Source: Hexactinellida sp. DTS-2022
Taxonomy: Eukaryota > Porifera > Hexactinellida
Direction: 5' to 3'
DNA length: 64,000 nucleotides
NCBI GenBank assembly: GCA_028753945.1
Contig: JAPNXP010000002.1
Span: 7,192,001-7,256,000, forward strand
This document shows positions 1 through 10,756 of this stretch, piece after piece. How positions within the stretch are numbered: the stretch's first letter is position 1; each line of letters starts with the position of its first letter. Below the pieces are notes generated by a model that made no database searches, was not told the origin of the DNA, and worked only from the letters and a program-made list of their open reading frames with translations. Made by a program: the position numbers and the translations under genes.

Positions 1-29
1 AAGAAATCAAAGAAGTGTACATAAATGTT

Positions 30-235
30 ATAGAAAGGGGGGTCAATCGCAATACCCGATTTACCAACCTTCCAAAAAACTTTTTGTGACCCTAACTAGC
101 TCCGTATTCAAATTGATCATATATGGCATAAAATGTGCCCATTTTTGATTATTTAGAAAATTTACCACTATAGAACTATAAACTCTAGAGCTTAGCATTG
201 GATTTTTAATTACATCGTTAAATATTACATAGTCA
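30..235 (+). repeat. Dispersed repeat, family with CATATATGG and CTAGAGCTTAGC motifs
   Basis: This stretch shares order and wording with 46060-46270 and, reversed, with 18965-19305. Shared landmarks are the phrase TTTGTGACCCTAACT, a CATATATGGCATAAAATGTG block and a CTAGAGCTTAGC block. No coding potential is seen. It is a fragment of an interspersed element of unknown class. Confidence 0.7.
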
Positions 236-651
236 TATTCAGAATAATGAATCCATTATCCCAGGGTTCGGAAATTATGTTTCACTATTACCCATTTCAG
301 TGCACAGCACATCACTGTTACCCCGAATCCAGTAACTAAATTGATAAACACAAAGAAGAAGCTGTTAACAACCATATTCCCTATAAGGTTTTGCTTTTCA
401 TCTGAGTATCGGACCATTTTTCCCTGCAAGTTTAAGTCGTTGATACAAAAAAAGGGCCTAATTGGATTTGATCCAAACCTCACCAAAGTTAGTCTATCAA
501 TGGATATATAATATATAAAAAATTTGGAGAGGGCTTTTTTGCAATTGATTTTTACATGACGAATATTCTCTGCGTAGTCAACTTAAGAGAACATTATTTC
601 TTTAGCAAATCTCCTTATTTTTTTATTCACTCAAACTTGTAATACAATATA
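236..651. other. AT-rich stretch without recognisable content
   Basis: I see no convincing gene. A 76-codon minus-strand reading frame (256-486) has a hydrophobic middle but no recognisable domain and no supporting context. Confidence 0.5.
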
Positions 652-709
652 CAGTCGACTCCGCTTAATTGGGTCACATCGGGACCAGGTCATTTTGACC
701 CGAATAAGG
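652..709 (+). mobile_element. Left part of pogo/Tigger-type MITE, interrupted by the RAG1-like element
   Basis: It begins TA|CAGTCGACTCCGCTTAATTG, the terminal type also seen at 15208 (reverse) and 43219. It continues to position 709, where the RAG1-like transposon starts. The sequence resuming at 6915 probably contains the rest of the target. The TA before CAG fits the TA target of Tc1/mariner/pogo elements. Confidence 0.6.
705..709. repeat. 5-bp target-site duplication TAAGG, left copy
   Basis: TAAGG directly precedes the CACAGTG end at 710 and is repeated at 6915-6919 directly after the opposite CACTGTG end. Five base pairs is the known duplication length for Transib and RAG-type transposition. 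Confidence 0.85.
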
Positions 710-746
710 CACAGTGGGCATTTCAGGGGGGGTAAGTGGAAATAGG
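710..746 (+). repeat. Left terminal inverted repeat of the RAG1-like element (RSS-like)
   Basis: The order is heptamer CACAGTG (710-716), a 19-nt spacer that includes a run of G, then GTGGAAATAGG (736-746). The same heptamer and the same 11-nt inner block occur at the right end with a 9-nt spacer. The shared spacer start is GGCATTT. Confidence 0.85.
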
Positions 747-938
747 AAAACTATGCTAGATACACTCAAAAATAGTATTATTGACATATAGGTTATCTAC
801 CCTTCTAAATAGTTTTTTTTTGATTAAAAAATTATCATCCCCCTCATTAATTAATTATGACGTCATTGGAATTCTTTCATTGGCTAATTCAATAAGCAAC
901 TCCATAAAAAGAATTATACAATGTAGTAACAAAATATC

Positions 939-3067
939 TCATCTAGATATGCAAGTTAGAAATGAGAAAAGCGATTCATGTTCAAAATGAGAAATGCTAT
1001 CTCCAATAACGTGCAGACATGTAGGATCTGATACAACACATTTTTTACACTTTGTCACTTTTCTAAAAGTGATCAAAATATGATCGCTGTTACACAATAG
1101 ACGTATAAATATGTCACGCGTGTTAGTAGAGAAAGAAAAAAAATTCGCTAGGTGCTCGCGATATTTTCTTATCAATTTGTTGCAAACCTCAACAGCCTCT
1201 TCTGAAAAATCTTTCATTCCATGACAATTGTTACATGATCGAATGAGCTCTGAACAATGAGCTAATAATTTGTGCAGAGAGGGTGTAATATTTGCCCATG
1301 GGAAATGAATTACGATGGATTCGTATGTTTCCTTGCACAAAACGTCAAGCCTTTCGGTGTTTATTTCTCTGTCACTGTTATAGAGACGTAATATCACTGA
1401 GAGGTTTGTGTGAATCATTTTCAGATTATGATGATGTTCTGAGGGTATTAAAGAGTTTACCCAGAAAAGAAATTCGTTCTTATCCAGAAAACAAAGACGA
1501 GCATTATTCCCAGTGGATGTTGTGCCACCATCACTACTGGGCTGTTCAATCTTCATGCCTCTCTTTTCCATCAATAAACTGGAAGTAAACTTCATGGATT
1601 TCTTTATTCCAATTGATGATGGTGACTATTTCCTTGATCCAGATTGCAAGTGGTAGACTAGTATCATAAACATCTAAAAACGCAGGTATAAGCATGTAAT
1701 GGCGATGCACAAATTATATCTATATCTGATACAGGTTCGTGTGTTAATCCAAAATGATCATTGGAAGCTAGAGATAGAAATTCTTCCTTGTTAACAGAAT
1801 CAAATATTTCATTAGCAGCAGAAATTGATCGATTTATAGGAAAACCTTCTCTGATTAGTTCAAGATCATGTAACTGTTTGAAGGTAGCTGTACAAAGCTG
1901 ACAAGGATCTCCGCCTGCTCCAGATAGTATTCCAGCCATTTTGCCATCAAACATGCTTCTAACCAGTTTGACTTTTACAATCCCTTGTGGTAAAGTTAAC
2001 CCATTCTCCTGTAATTCTGAGACTAGTGGGTTAATATAGATATCCATAAGATGACGAACGTTGTCTTCATTCTCTTTAGCAGCTAATAAGGCAACAGGCC
2101 TAATCTGAAATTGAGAATTAGGTGTTTGGTTACTCCAAATCTGGGTATCATCACAATCTCGAATAGAGAGGGGTTTGAAGGCGAATAGAATAAAGCTTTT
2201 GCAATTAAATTGTGGAGTCTCTTGGAGCTGGTTGTAGATCTGATGGGAACCAGATCCATCCAAACCATCTGATGCAGTAAATGTCAATGGAAATTGAATA
2301 TCCATCACAGGAGATAATGTTTGGAGTAATCTGGATATTTTTTGCCTCATGATTGAAATGTATGATATTCCAATTCCTATTGGCAACTCCGTCGTATTAC
2401 TTTTCAATATAAACTCCTTGTCAAGTGTGATCTGGGAACGAAACTGGGAGATATCTTTGTATTTCGAGAAAATAACACCCTCTGATTTGCACACTCGTTT
2501 GAGGTCAATGTATTTACGCTTGCCGATTTCCAGCTGTGCAAGAAGGAATGTAGACTTTTCAATAGGGATATTCCGAATAGTGTCCTTTTGAAATGTACCT
2601 GTGCTTACTATTTCTTGACAAAACGAACTGGTAGAATAATCACCTGCTGACGCCGAAACTAGTTGTAGAGCTAGAGCTGCTAGGGTTTTACAATTAATAT
2701 TTTCCTTCTCTGCTAGAGAACTCATGAAGGAAATAAGTGGTTCAAGAAGAACTCTTTGTCCCTTTATAGTCATTTCAAGAAGTGGTTTGCGAATCTCTCT
2801 AGCCTTTTCTGTCTCGAAGACTTCACCATCAGACGAGAGTCGTCTTTTCACTCCTGGCGTATTGCTGTCATGAAACAAGAATTCTTCCCAAGTACTGAGG
2901 TCATTTTCTTTCCGATACAACTGCCTACTAGCCTTCAATTCGATAAATTTATTTCGGATTGTATGATATTGGCCAGCTCCCAAATGATAGTCATCCATAA
3001 AGTAACTGGTAGCATCTCTAATAGACGTTTTGGATGTGAGAAATTCAAGAGCTTCTCTATTGTTCAT
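939..3067 (-). pseudogene. RAG1-like transposase core, decayed
   Basis: Two minus-strand blocks (1664-3067, 467 aa; 939-1595, 218 aa) together resemble the RAG1 core. Block one has SDGLDGSGSH with a candidate first catalytic Asp at residue 267, then PNS and RPVALLA segments, SMFDGKM with candidate Asp 374, and a CQLC zinc pair (389-392). The 107-residue spacing of the two Asp matches the 108 between mouse RAG1 D600 and D708. Block two has HKLLAH followed by SEEAVEVCNK, whose Glu 136 matches the place of RAG1 E962. The blocks are separated by one apparent 1-base shift near 1675 and one premature TAG near 1630. A possible upstream exon lies at 3193-3303. In the family this protein cuts and joins DNA next to CACAGTG-like ends; here it looks inactive. 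Confidence 0.85.
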
Positions 3068-3192
3068 AATGCTATAAATCTAATGATAATAAAGTGTTAG
3101 AGCTCTTTGTAAAATAAAATGTTCAGTGCGCCTCCGTGCGGGGTAAATACTTTTGTAATTTGAATATTAGTATATAAGCAACATTTTAAAAC

Positions 3193-3303
3193 TATACAGA
3201 TTTCACAGCAGGGCACAGCACTATAAGTCCCATCGCTTTTTACATGGCGACCTAAATGATATTTTTTGTCCGAAGCTGAAGTATAAGAAAAAGTCGGGAC
3301 CAA
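3193..3303 (-). CDS. Possible 5' exon of the RAG1-like gene
   Basis: A minus-strand open segment starting at ATG 3303 encodes about 37 residues, including a His/Cys-rich stretch ending CCEIC. A GT-type donor-like sequence follows, and the main RAG1-like block begins downstream at 3067 after a short AT-rich gap with AG acceptor-like sites. Position and strand suit a first exon, but no homology is recognised, so this is tentative. Confidence 0.3.
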
Positions 3304-3601
3304 TAAACAAAATATGTTGAAAGAGTTTCAATCATTTAAATTGATGTAGTTATATATATAGTTATAAAATATTGTTGAAATCAATCAATCAAATTACTAA
3401 TAGTGTACATATTATATTGCAATGAACATACTCATTTTGATAAACCGCAAAATTAAATTCCTACTTTTCAAATGCCTTTGGCAATCATCACCATAACAAC
3501 AGATTTGATAGTTAGATTTGAATGAAAATTTGCATGACTATGTTTGAAAGTATGCTGAATTGAATGGAGGAAATTATAAAGTGATTTGGGATTACAAAAA
3601 A

Positions 3602-3628
3602 ACAGCCTATTTCCACCTAAATGCCCAC
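3602..3628 (-). repeat. Right terminal inverted repeat of the RAG1-like element, split by hAT
   Basis: Read on the minus strand with the last bases 6911-6914, this gives CACAGTG, a 9-nt spacer GGCATTTAG, then GTGGAAATAGG. The hAT-like element was inserted between position 3628 and the terminal TGTG and duplicated ATGCCCAC (3621-3628 and 6903-6910). Confidence 0.85.
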
Positions 3629-3991
3629 TAGGGTGTCCCCTCAATTTCATTTTTTCGAATTTACTCTTGAGACAGGCTCCAAAAGTTGCCTCTACTGATT
3701 TAATTAGAGTTTTGATTCCTAAAAATTCTAGATATACCACGCTACAGGTTCCTATTTTTCTTCGAAGTTTACTGAAAAATGCGTAAAATCAATTTTTTTT
3801 ATTTGTTTGCGAATTATTCATATTATAATTTAATTAATTCCTTCAATTATGCAACCAATTTATCAATCAATCTATTTGAAATGATTATATTTCAAAAATT
3901 AGATCATTCGAACCAATATTTACAGAACTACCCTTAGTTTTCCAAGTTGTCGGACAAAATCCCGATTTTTCCTAAAATGACTATTTACCAA
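3629..3991 (+). repeat. Left long inverted repeat of the hAT-like element
   Basis: About 362 bp, complementary to 6541-6902. The inner limit is CCTAAAATGACTATTTAC, mirrored at 6541. Confidence 0.9.
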
Positions 3992-4062
3992 GTATTATCC
4001 TTTCTATAGCTCTTTTGTTTTAATGATAGTCCATATTTGTCATAATAATTAGTCAAGTTTAC

Positions 4063-6288
4063 TTAATTAACTACAAAATCCTTTTTTGACTGAAAAGTTT
4101 TGTAATCACACCTACTCTTCACTTTATTTAAAATATAGCCATGTCGTGCTTCATATCCGTACACTGAATTACTTGATTCTGTTACTAATTTTACTCCTCT
4201 TTCAACTGCTTGTGTGTGACAAGGTATTAATTGAATGCTTCTTTGTGTGTCAACATTGGATCTGAGTTGATCGTCTGTATATTCACTTAGTAAAGGTGGT
4301 GGCGTCACGCTTTCACACTCTGCCATCGTGAAATAGTTTGATGCATTCCAATCTATCTTAGAATCTATCTTAAATTTTCTCAACTTTGATTCTTGTTCAT
4401 TTCTAGCATATTCTCTGGCGAGAATGACTTTGGAAATAGCATCTTGTCTATTGGAAATGTCATTATCATGTATTTGACATAACAGAATGTTTTCTGGATG
4501 TGCCCAAAATGAGTTACGTTGAAGGACTGGTCTAACTACTTCCTGAATTTGCGGTGGTTGTTCCTTTAGTAACTGTAATATGAAGAAGAAATTCTTGGCA
4601 CCATCGATACAACTAGAGTGTTCCTTGATGTGAAACCAGATGGGGGCATAGAATGTCAGAATAAAGGATGATATCATGATCAATTCTTTAGATGGATTTG
4701 GGGAAGAGATATAGAATCTTAATATCCTGTTTGCTTTGGTAAGCCATCTAGCTTGATTCAGGACACCTGGAGAATTACTTGTCACATTGTGATATAGTAG
4801 ATACTCTCGGCCATGTTGAACTGTCATACATATATGGTATAGAAAAGATTGATCAGTACTAAGCTCTGAGATAATTATCTCTGGTAGTTTGTTAACACAC
4901 CCATTTAAAGTTTGAAAGTTGGCAATGGGCAACAGTCGGAGGTCCTCGTTGATGGCTTTGCCAATTGGACCTTTGAAGGATGTAGGACCAGCAGTCATTC
5001 CATCCAAAACCTCAAATACATGTTTCAATGGGAGTTCATTCAAATGAAGCATGCACACCAGCCATTGTAACGGGCGATCTAGAGCCACTTCGATATTTCT
5101 GATAATTCCAGAATGTTTGCCCGTGTTGGTTGGACAACCATCACATCCCAGAGCTTGGAGGCTATTGGAAGATTCATTATCATGAATGAATGAAAGCAAC
5201 TCTTTAGCTATATCATTAGCTTTTCCAGAAATAGGAATTAAATGATCGACATACCTAGATCCAGGTTCTTCAATAATAGTATAATGTTCTTCTATCTCAG
5301 TGCCTTTTATTTCCTTGGGTTGAAAATCATCTGGATTTATATTCTCGCTGCAAACTCTGGTTTTATCACGCCTACCATCAAACATTAAGCAAGAAAAACT
5401 ATGGTGAGTCTTGGAAGAAAGTTCTTTGGCAATATTTCTTGCTCGTTGCCTCTCACGGTATACCTTGGAGTGAATTAAGGAATTGTCTGTAGTCAAAAGG
5501 TTGAGATCTTTCAATGCAGCATTAACAAGAGCTGCAACTTCGCGATTAGAAGAATTAAACCTATCTGCCATTTCAGCAAGTGTGGGATATTTATTATTAT
5601 TTCTGTTTAACGTTCTGGTGAAATTTCCTGCTTCAGGTATTGATAGGTCTTCCAATGTTTCATAGTCTTCATTTTCGGGTATTTCTAAATCTGTATTCGC
5701 CAATTCTAGATCATCAATTTTCGGTTTTTTCAGCGTTAATTTCTTACGATCATCAAATAATTGAGCTCTTTCATTGCGCTTTTGTAGAACTATAGACATA
5801 TGCTGGTCAACACCAGAAATTACCATATTACGTTCGGTTTTTTGATCCACATAAAATTCCCATTCATAGATAGGTATTTTTATTGGGCATCGGCAATCTT
5901 CACGGTCAATATTTACATCATAACATTTACATGGTGTCACATCGAAGAGTGAATCGAAAGTCGCAATGTCGGTGTTAAATGTGTCGTTTACCCGTTTATT
6001 TGTAGGTAGTTTACTTGCTTTTTGATATCTTTCAACAAGTCGCTGAATCTTCTTAGTGACGATGGAAACTGACATTGTTGGGAGTCCTGCAAATTCCCAT
6101 ATGGAAATTACCTCATCAGCAACTCGATTAGCAATAAAGCAAGTAGTTGAATTTCCATGCATAATGCGTCTTTGGTAATGGTAACAATTGACTACATTAC
6201 GATTTGTCGCCAATTGTCGTAGTGGGAGAGGTGCTGGGAAACCTAGAATTGACTCAAATTGGCTCCGCGTTTTAGGAATAGACACCAT
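4063..6288 (-). CDS. hAT-like transposase, 741 aa
   Basis: This is an uninterrupted minus-strand gene from ATG 6288 to stop 4063, wholly inside the hAT-like element. A Cys cluster (C120, C122, C132, C134) could bind zinc. The RNase-H-type catalytic core is suggested by FDGRRDKT (D304), LGCDGCPTNTG (D383), a conserved LQWLVCMLHLNELPLKH stretch (about 408-423) and QAVERGVKLVTE with E696 near the C terminus, the place of the hAT Glu. Similar unnamed proteins are common in arthropod and cnidarian genomes. The 8-bp target duplication and TAGGG termini support hAT. It would cut and reinsert the element. The family is close to that of the remnant at 38098-39282. Which hAT lineage it belongs to is not clear. 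Confidence 0.75.
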   Translation of the reverse strand: MVSIPKTRSQFESILGFPAPLPLRQLATNRNVVNCYHYQRRIMHGNSTTCFIANRVADEVISIWEFAGLPTMSVSIVTKKIQRLVERYQKASKLPTNKRVNDTFNTDIATFDSLFDVTPCKCYDVNIDREDCRCPIKIPIYEWEFYVDQKTERNMVISGVDQHMSIVLQKRNERAQLFDDRKKLTLKKPKIDDLELANTDLEIPENEDYETLEDLSIPEAGNFTRTLNRNNNKYPTLAEMADRFNSSNREVAALVNAALKDLNLLTTDNSLIHSKVYRERQRARNIAKELSSKTHHSFSCLMFDGRRDKTRVCSENINPDDFQPKEIKGTEIEEHYTIIEEPGSRYVDHLIPISGKANDIAKELLSFIHDNESSNSLQALGCDGCPTNTGKHSGIIRNIEVALDRPLQWLVCMLHLNELPLKHVFEVLDGMTAGPTSFKGPIGKAINEDLRLLPIANFQTLNGCVNKLPEIIISELSTDQSFLYHICMTVQHGREYLLYHNVTSNSPGVLNQARWLTKANRILRFYISSPNPSKELIMISSFILTFYAPIWFHIKEHSSCIDGAKNFFFILQLLKEQPPQIQEVVRPVLQRNSFWAHPENILLCQIHDNDISNRQDAISKVILAREYARNEQESKLRKFKIDSKIDWNASNYFTMAECESVTPPPLLSEYTDDQLRSNVDTQRSIQLIPCHTQAVERGVKLVTESSNSVYGYEARHGYILNKVKSRCDYKTFQSKKDFVVN

Positions 6289-6540
6289 AGCTAAATGAAT
6301 TGGATTAATAGAATTGTATTAAGACATATTTAGTCAGTATTATATATCAAAATATATTTTCAGACATTCCATTGTGTCAAAATTACTTAATAGTATCAAA
6401 TTTCAGAAAATATATTAGTAAACATAACTATTACTATAAAGTGTAGTCATCCCAACATTGTAGTGCCGCTTAAGATGCAAACTTCAAGGTATATCTATTT
6501 CAATAACTAAAAAAATAGGAAACGCGTCATTGAGCTGTTT

Positions 6541-6902
6541 ATAGTAAATAGTCATTTTAGGAAAAATCGGGATTTTGTCCGACAACTTGGAAAACTAAGG
6601 GTAGTTCTGTAAATATTGGTTCGAATGATCTAATTTTTGAAATATAATCATTTCAAATAGATTGATTGATAAATTGGTTGCATAATTGAAGGAATTAATT
6701 AAATTATAATATGAATAATTCGCAAACAAATAAAAAAAATTGATTTTACGCATTTTTCAGTAACTTCGAAGAAAAATAGGAACCTGTAGCGTGGTATATC
6801 TAGAATTTTTAGGAATCAAAACTCTAATTAAATCAGTAGAGGCAACTTTTGGAGCCTGTCTCAAGAGTAAATTCGAAAAAATGAAATTGAGGGGACACCC
6901 TA
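6541..6902 (-). repeat. Right long inverted repeat of the hAT-like element
   Basis: Mirror image of 3629-3991, ending GGACACCCTA directly before the duplicated ATGCCCAC at 6903-6910. Confidence 0.9.
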
Positions 6903-6919
6903 ATGCCCACTGTGTAAGG

Positions 6920-7433
6920 GGGACACTTAGTGAATTTTCAACATTCTAATTTGAGAAAGTTGAAAGAGCCATTAATTTTCTCTATACCTATCTAGTAAAT
7001 ATCCATAATACTAGAAGTTATGAATTCATATATCCTAGGTTATAGCTAATTCAAATTTCTATACTATACTGATCCATACTAGCCAGGAAAAATGAATTCA
7101 CTATCTAGAATTATTTTTTCGAATAGGAACATCAATTATGAAATGTTCCTTACTCTATTTAGCTGTTCCCATAGGAATCACAATTTTGATTTTATAACTC
7201 TATTTTTCTAAATTTATCTTTTAGTATTTTTGTTGAAAATTATATTTATTTTTCACTGAAAAAAAGATTTCTCAATAAAAATTTATTAAAATACAAATTC
7301 TGCTCCCAATGGGATCTAGTACTGGTACTTATATGCCTTTTTTGCAATATATGTCTGTTTCAAAAAATTATAGATTTCTCTGAATCATCTTTTCTGAAAA
7401 TAGTCCAGCGTCATAGCATAAAAATTTCACAAT
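6920..7433. other. AT-rich spacer without recognised content
   Basis: Between the RAG1-like element and the 6.6-kb element I see only AT-rich sequence with many stops in all frames. The first bases continue the interrupted pogo-type target. Confidence 0.5.
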
Positions 7434-7862
7434 ATTGTCCATTTTTTTGATAAAAGCACCAAAATTTGTACACATGTATACTTTGATATAGTGCGAACAA
7501 TTTTGGATATTGAGGCAATTGAAAGAGTGCCTATGTCGGCCATGACAGCTCCCCAAAGTTACCACGTCCGATAGTGTTCGTCGGACTTGTCCCCCGATCT
7601 AAACTTGTTCAAATTATGTTATATCGTTTTTTTATTGTTGAATTCGGGTTCAGAGTAAATTTCCGATAATTTGATATATCACATGGCCATATTTAGAACA
7701 TTTTTTCCATAGCAACGCTCGAATATGTCAGGAATATGTCAAAAATTCCATTCTCCAATAGTGTCCTTACCCAAGCAACTGACCCCTCTTTCAACTCTAT
7801 ACATCTACCGGAGTATAATTATACACATACCGACACTGTAAAATGTGATTTGAGAAAATTAT
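7434..7862 (+). repeat. Left inverted repeat of the 6.6-kb element
   Basis: Complementary to 13594-14019 through landmarks such as the run before GATAAAAGCACC, CCACGTCCGATAGTG, and CGACACTGTAAAATGTG near the inner limit. Confidence 0.88.
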
Positions 7863-7908
7863 TATGTTTTATTGACTATTAATCGTATTTTCATAAATTT
7901 ATTCATAT

Positions 7909-10753
7909 TTGAAGCTAGCAGTCGTTAGAGCGATGTCGAAAAGTTTCAAACTCTTTAGGCCTTGCGGACTACCTAGTTTCCCACAGTCAGATAATACAAA
8001 CTGGGAACTTTGTGTCGTATGTGAGAAGCAGACATCAGAGTCCCTTACTTCTCCTACTCTCTCAAGACGGAACGACATTGGAAGAGGGTACAAATCTCTT
8101 GCTGAAAATTTAGTCAAGTTTAATGAATTGGGTAAATTACCAAAAGTTTGCAGTTAAACAGAATAGATGAAGGACAAGGTATTGAAACAGCTCTAATTGA
8201 CAATGACGCCAAGTGGCATCATACTTGTTTCCTGAATTATAATAAAACAATGGTGCAAAGAGCAGAGAAGAGGAAGGAAGAAACCCTTATAGATATCACG
8301 AGTGATGAACTTCCCCCCAAACGTAATAGATTGCGGTCTTTCAGTACAGGCGCATTTCCTAGTGAGGAATCTTGTTTCTTCTGTGGAAAATCAGCTGGTA
8401 CAGACATTCTTCACCAGGCATCAACATATCAGATTGACCACCGTGTACGGGAGAGTGCTGAACTTGTTGAGGACAATTTGCTCTTAGCCAGACTTAACAT
8501 AGGAGACATGGTAGCCTTGGATGCCAAATACCATACCAAGTGCTTATTGGCTCTTTACAATCGTGCAAGGCAGGTTAGGACAAATGAACACCAACTTACA
8601 GATACTGAACATCAAATATCTGGGATTGCATTTGCAGAACTTGTCATGTACATAGAGGAAACTCGTTTTGAAGCAAGTACTGCACAAGTTTTCAAACATG
8701 CTGATCTTGCACAACTCTACATGTCTAGGATGGAACAGTTTGGAGTAGTGGGTAACAGGGTGAATACAACTCGACTGAAACAAAGACTGTTGGCACAAAT
8801 TCCTGATTTGCGAGCTCACATTAAAGGGAGAGATGTATTGCTGGGTTTTGAGGAAGATATTGGTGCTGCAATAGGAAGAGTATGTGCCCATGACATTGAC
8901 AGTGATGCTGTGCACCTTGCGCGTGCTGCACAAATTGTACGTCGACACATGTTTGAAGTTACAAAACACTTCAATGGAACATTTGAAGAAGAATGTCAGG
9001 AAAATCTGTGCCAAACTTGTTACTTGCACTAGTGAATATGTTGCTGGATGGCCCTAGTATCAAAAACCAAATTCACGAGTGTTCAACACCCGCAGCACTT
9101 TCAATTGCTCAGATTATAAAATATAACTGTGTCAAGCACATGCGCACACAGACCAACAAAAGCTCATTCGTGAGACATAGCTCTTCACAAGAAACACCAG
9201 TTCCTATCTACATTGGACTAATGCTGCATGCACAAACTCGGAAGAAGGAAGTGGTGGACAGGATGTTCAGTCTAGGAATCAGTATCTCTTATGACCGTGT
9301 GCTACGCCTTTCAGCGGAGATAGGAAACACTGTTTGTCAACACTTTCACATGGAACAAGTTGTTTGTCCACCTACTATGCGGAGTGGGGTATTCACAACG
9401 GCTGCTGTGGATAATATCGACCACAACCCCAGTGCTACCACAGCCAAGAATTCATTCTATGGAACTGGAATCTCGTTGCAGCAGCATCCCACTTCTGTTG
9501 ATGCAGGATTGCGTCGTGAAATTATTACTATTGGAAGTAATGATGGCTCAAAGAAAGTTGGTCCTCTACCATATATCTATACTAATGTACCACCGGTTGC
9601 ATCAAGTGTTAAACACTCACCTGTTCCTACTACCAGTCTTACCTACTTGAAACGGAATGACTTCAAGAAGTACGCTGAGGGAGACTACAGATGGTTGGTA
9701 AACGCTCGATATCTTATTGAACAAAGTTCTGATAAAACCAGCGAAGACATATCATCGGCCGCATACCATACAAGGTACCAGGATCCAGGAGACCGAATCA
9801 TAACACGTACTGCCTTACTTCCACTATTCCAGGAAAGTGCTCATACGGTAGCAATGATTAAACATTCAATGGATGTTGTCAAGAGTGCTGTTGAACATTT
9901 AAATCCTGGACAAACTCCAGTTCTGACTTTTGACCAGCCACTCTATGCTTTAGCTAAACAGATTCAGTGGAAGTGGCCCAATAAGTATGGAGAAAATCTA
10001 TTTGTAGTAATACTTGGTGGACTGCACATCGAAATGGCAGCTCTGAAGACCATTGGTGACTGGCTTCAAGGAAGTGGATGGACGCATGCACTAGTGCAAG
10101 CTAATATTACAACAGTTGGAAAAGCTGATTCTCTATGCCGAGCAACGCACGTTTGCGTACAAGAAAGGCACATCAAATTACTGTTGTTGCTTTGTACATT
10201 CTGCAACATCGTGCATATGACCAATACAGTCTTAATTAATAGTGCACAAAAAGGTCACACTCCTTTGAATTTTGAGGTTTGGTGTAATATGAGAAAACAA
10301 TGTTGCCCTCAGTTTCATTACTGGAAGACAGTTTTGCAGCTAGAAGTTTGCATTCTCACTTATGTTCGTTCACTAAGGGAGGAACATTTTCTTGTGTATC
10401 TTGATGCCCTCACAGAACTCTCACCGTGGTTTTATGCATCAGACCACACTAACTATGCCCGCTGGATTCCAGTACATCTGAAAGATATGACTGAATTACC
10501 CAAGAATCACCCAGATGTTTTTAGGGAATTCAATTCTGGTCACTTTACAGTGCAAAAGACCAAGCGAGTGTTCTCAGCCATCCCCATTGATCAAGCGCAT
10601 GAGCAGAACAACGCTTGTGTCAAGGGTGATGGAGGTGCAGTTGGTCTCTTAGATGACCCTGGTGCCCTGCGGAGATGGATGGTTGCTGGGCCAGAGATTG
10701 CAAGATTGATAGAGGAATTTGAAATACAAACCTGCACTGGAGCAAAGGAGTAG
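7909..10753 (+). pseudogene. First gene of the 6.6-kb element: zinc-cluster protein with transposase-like core, decayed
   Basis: Three consecutive blocks (7909-8157, 8148-9032, 8993-10753) cover one long protein in two frame changes. The N-terminal part has paired Cys and His motifs: CVVC, WHHTCF, CFFCG and YHTKC, suggesting zinc binding. The longest block (586 aa) contains FDQPLYALAKQIQW, GGLHIEMAALKTIGDWL, then IPIDQAHEQNN and GDGGAVGLLDDP near its end. The spacing of acidic residues in these conserved blocks suggests a DDE-type nuclease core, but this is inference. The block stops at 10753, just at the insertion point of the nested 915-bp element. I recognise the family as a widespread unnamed invertebrate protein; its biochemical role is not known to me. 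Confidence 0.7.
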
Positions 10754-10756
10754 ACA

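Larger units (their letters stand above)
3629..6902 (-). mobile_element. hAT-like DNA transposon, young and intact-looking
   Basis: The 3274-bp element starts TAGGGTGTCC and ends GGACACCCTA, fitting the hAT terminal pattern YARNG. It is flanked by the perfect 8-bp duplication ATGCCCAC, the size used by hAT elements. Inverted repeats are unusually long (3629-3991 and 6541-6902) and almost identical, with about a single 1-base length difference in the part compared, suggesting recent insertion. It carries one uninterrupted minus-strand gene. It is inserted in the right end of the RAG1-like element. Confidence 0.85.
710..6914 (-). mobile_element. RAG1-like (Transib/RAG superfamily) DNA transposon
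   Basis: The element is bounded by inverted ends starting CACAGTGGGCATTT and flanked by a perfect TAAGG duplication. The first seven bases equal the consensus heptamer of vertebrate V(D)J recombination signals. It carries one minus-strand gene with RAG1 catalytic-core features. A hAT-like element (3629-6902) interrupts its right end; without it and its 8-bp duplication the RAG1-like element is about 2.9 kb. There is no room for, and no sign of, a RAG2-like gene, so it resembles RAG1-only or Transib-type elements rather than ProtoRAG. The coding region is decayed, so it is probably not autonomous now. Confidence 0.88.

Noticed and set aside
256-486. 76-codon minus frame with hydrophobic segment
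   Set aside because: No family, no context, in AT-rich repeat-flanking sequence.
7368-7565. Short minus-strand frame, and its twin at 13890-14111 on the plus strand, both starting MVTLGSCHG
   Set aside because: They agree only because they lie in the two inverted repeats of the 6.6-kb element; the frames are short and cross the repeat borders.
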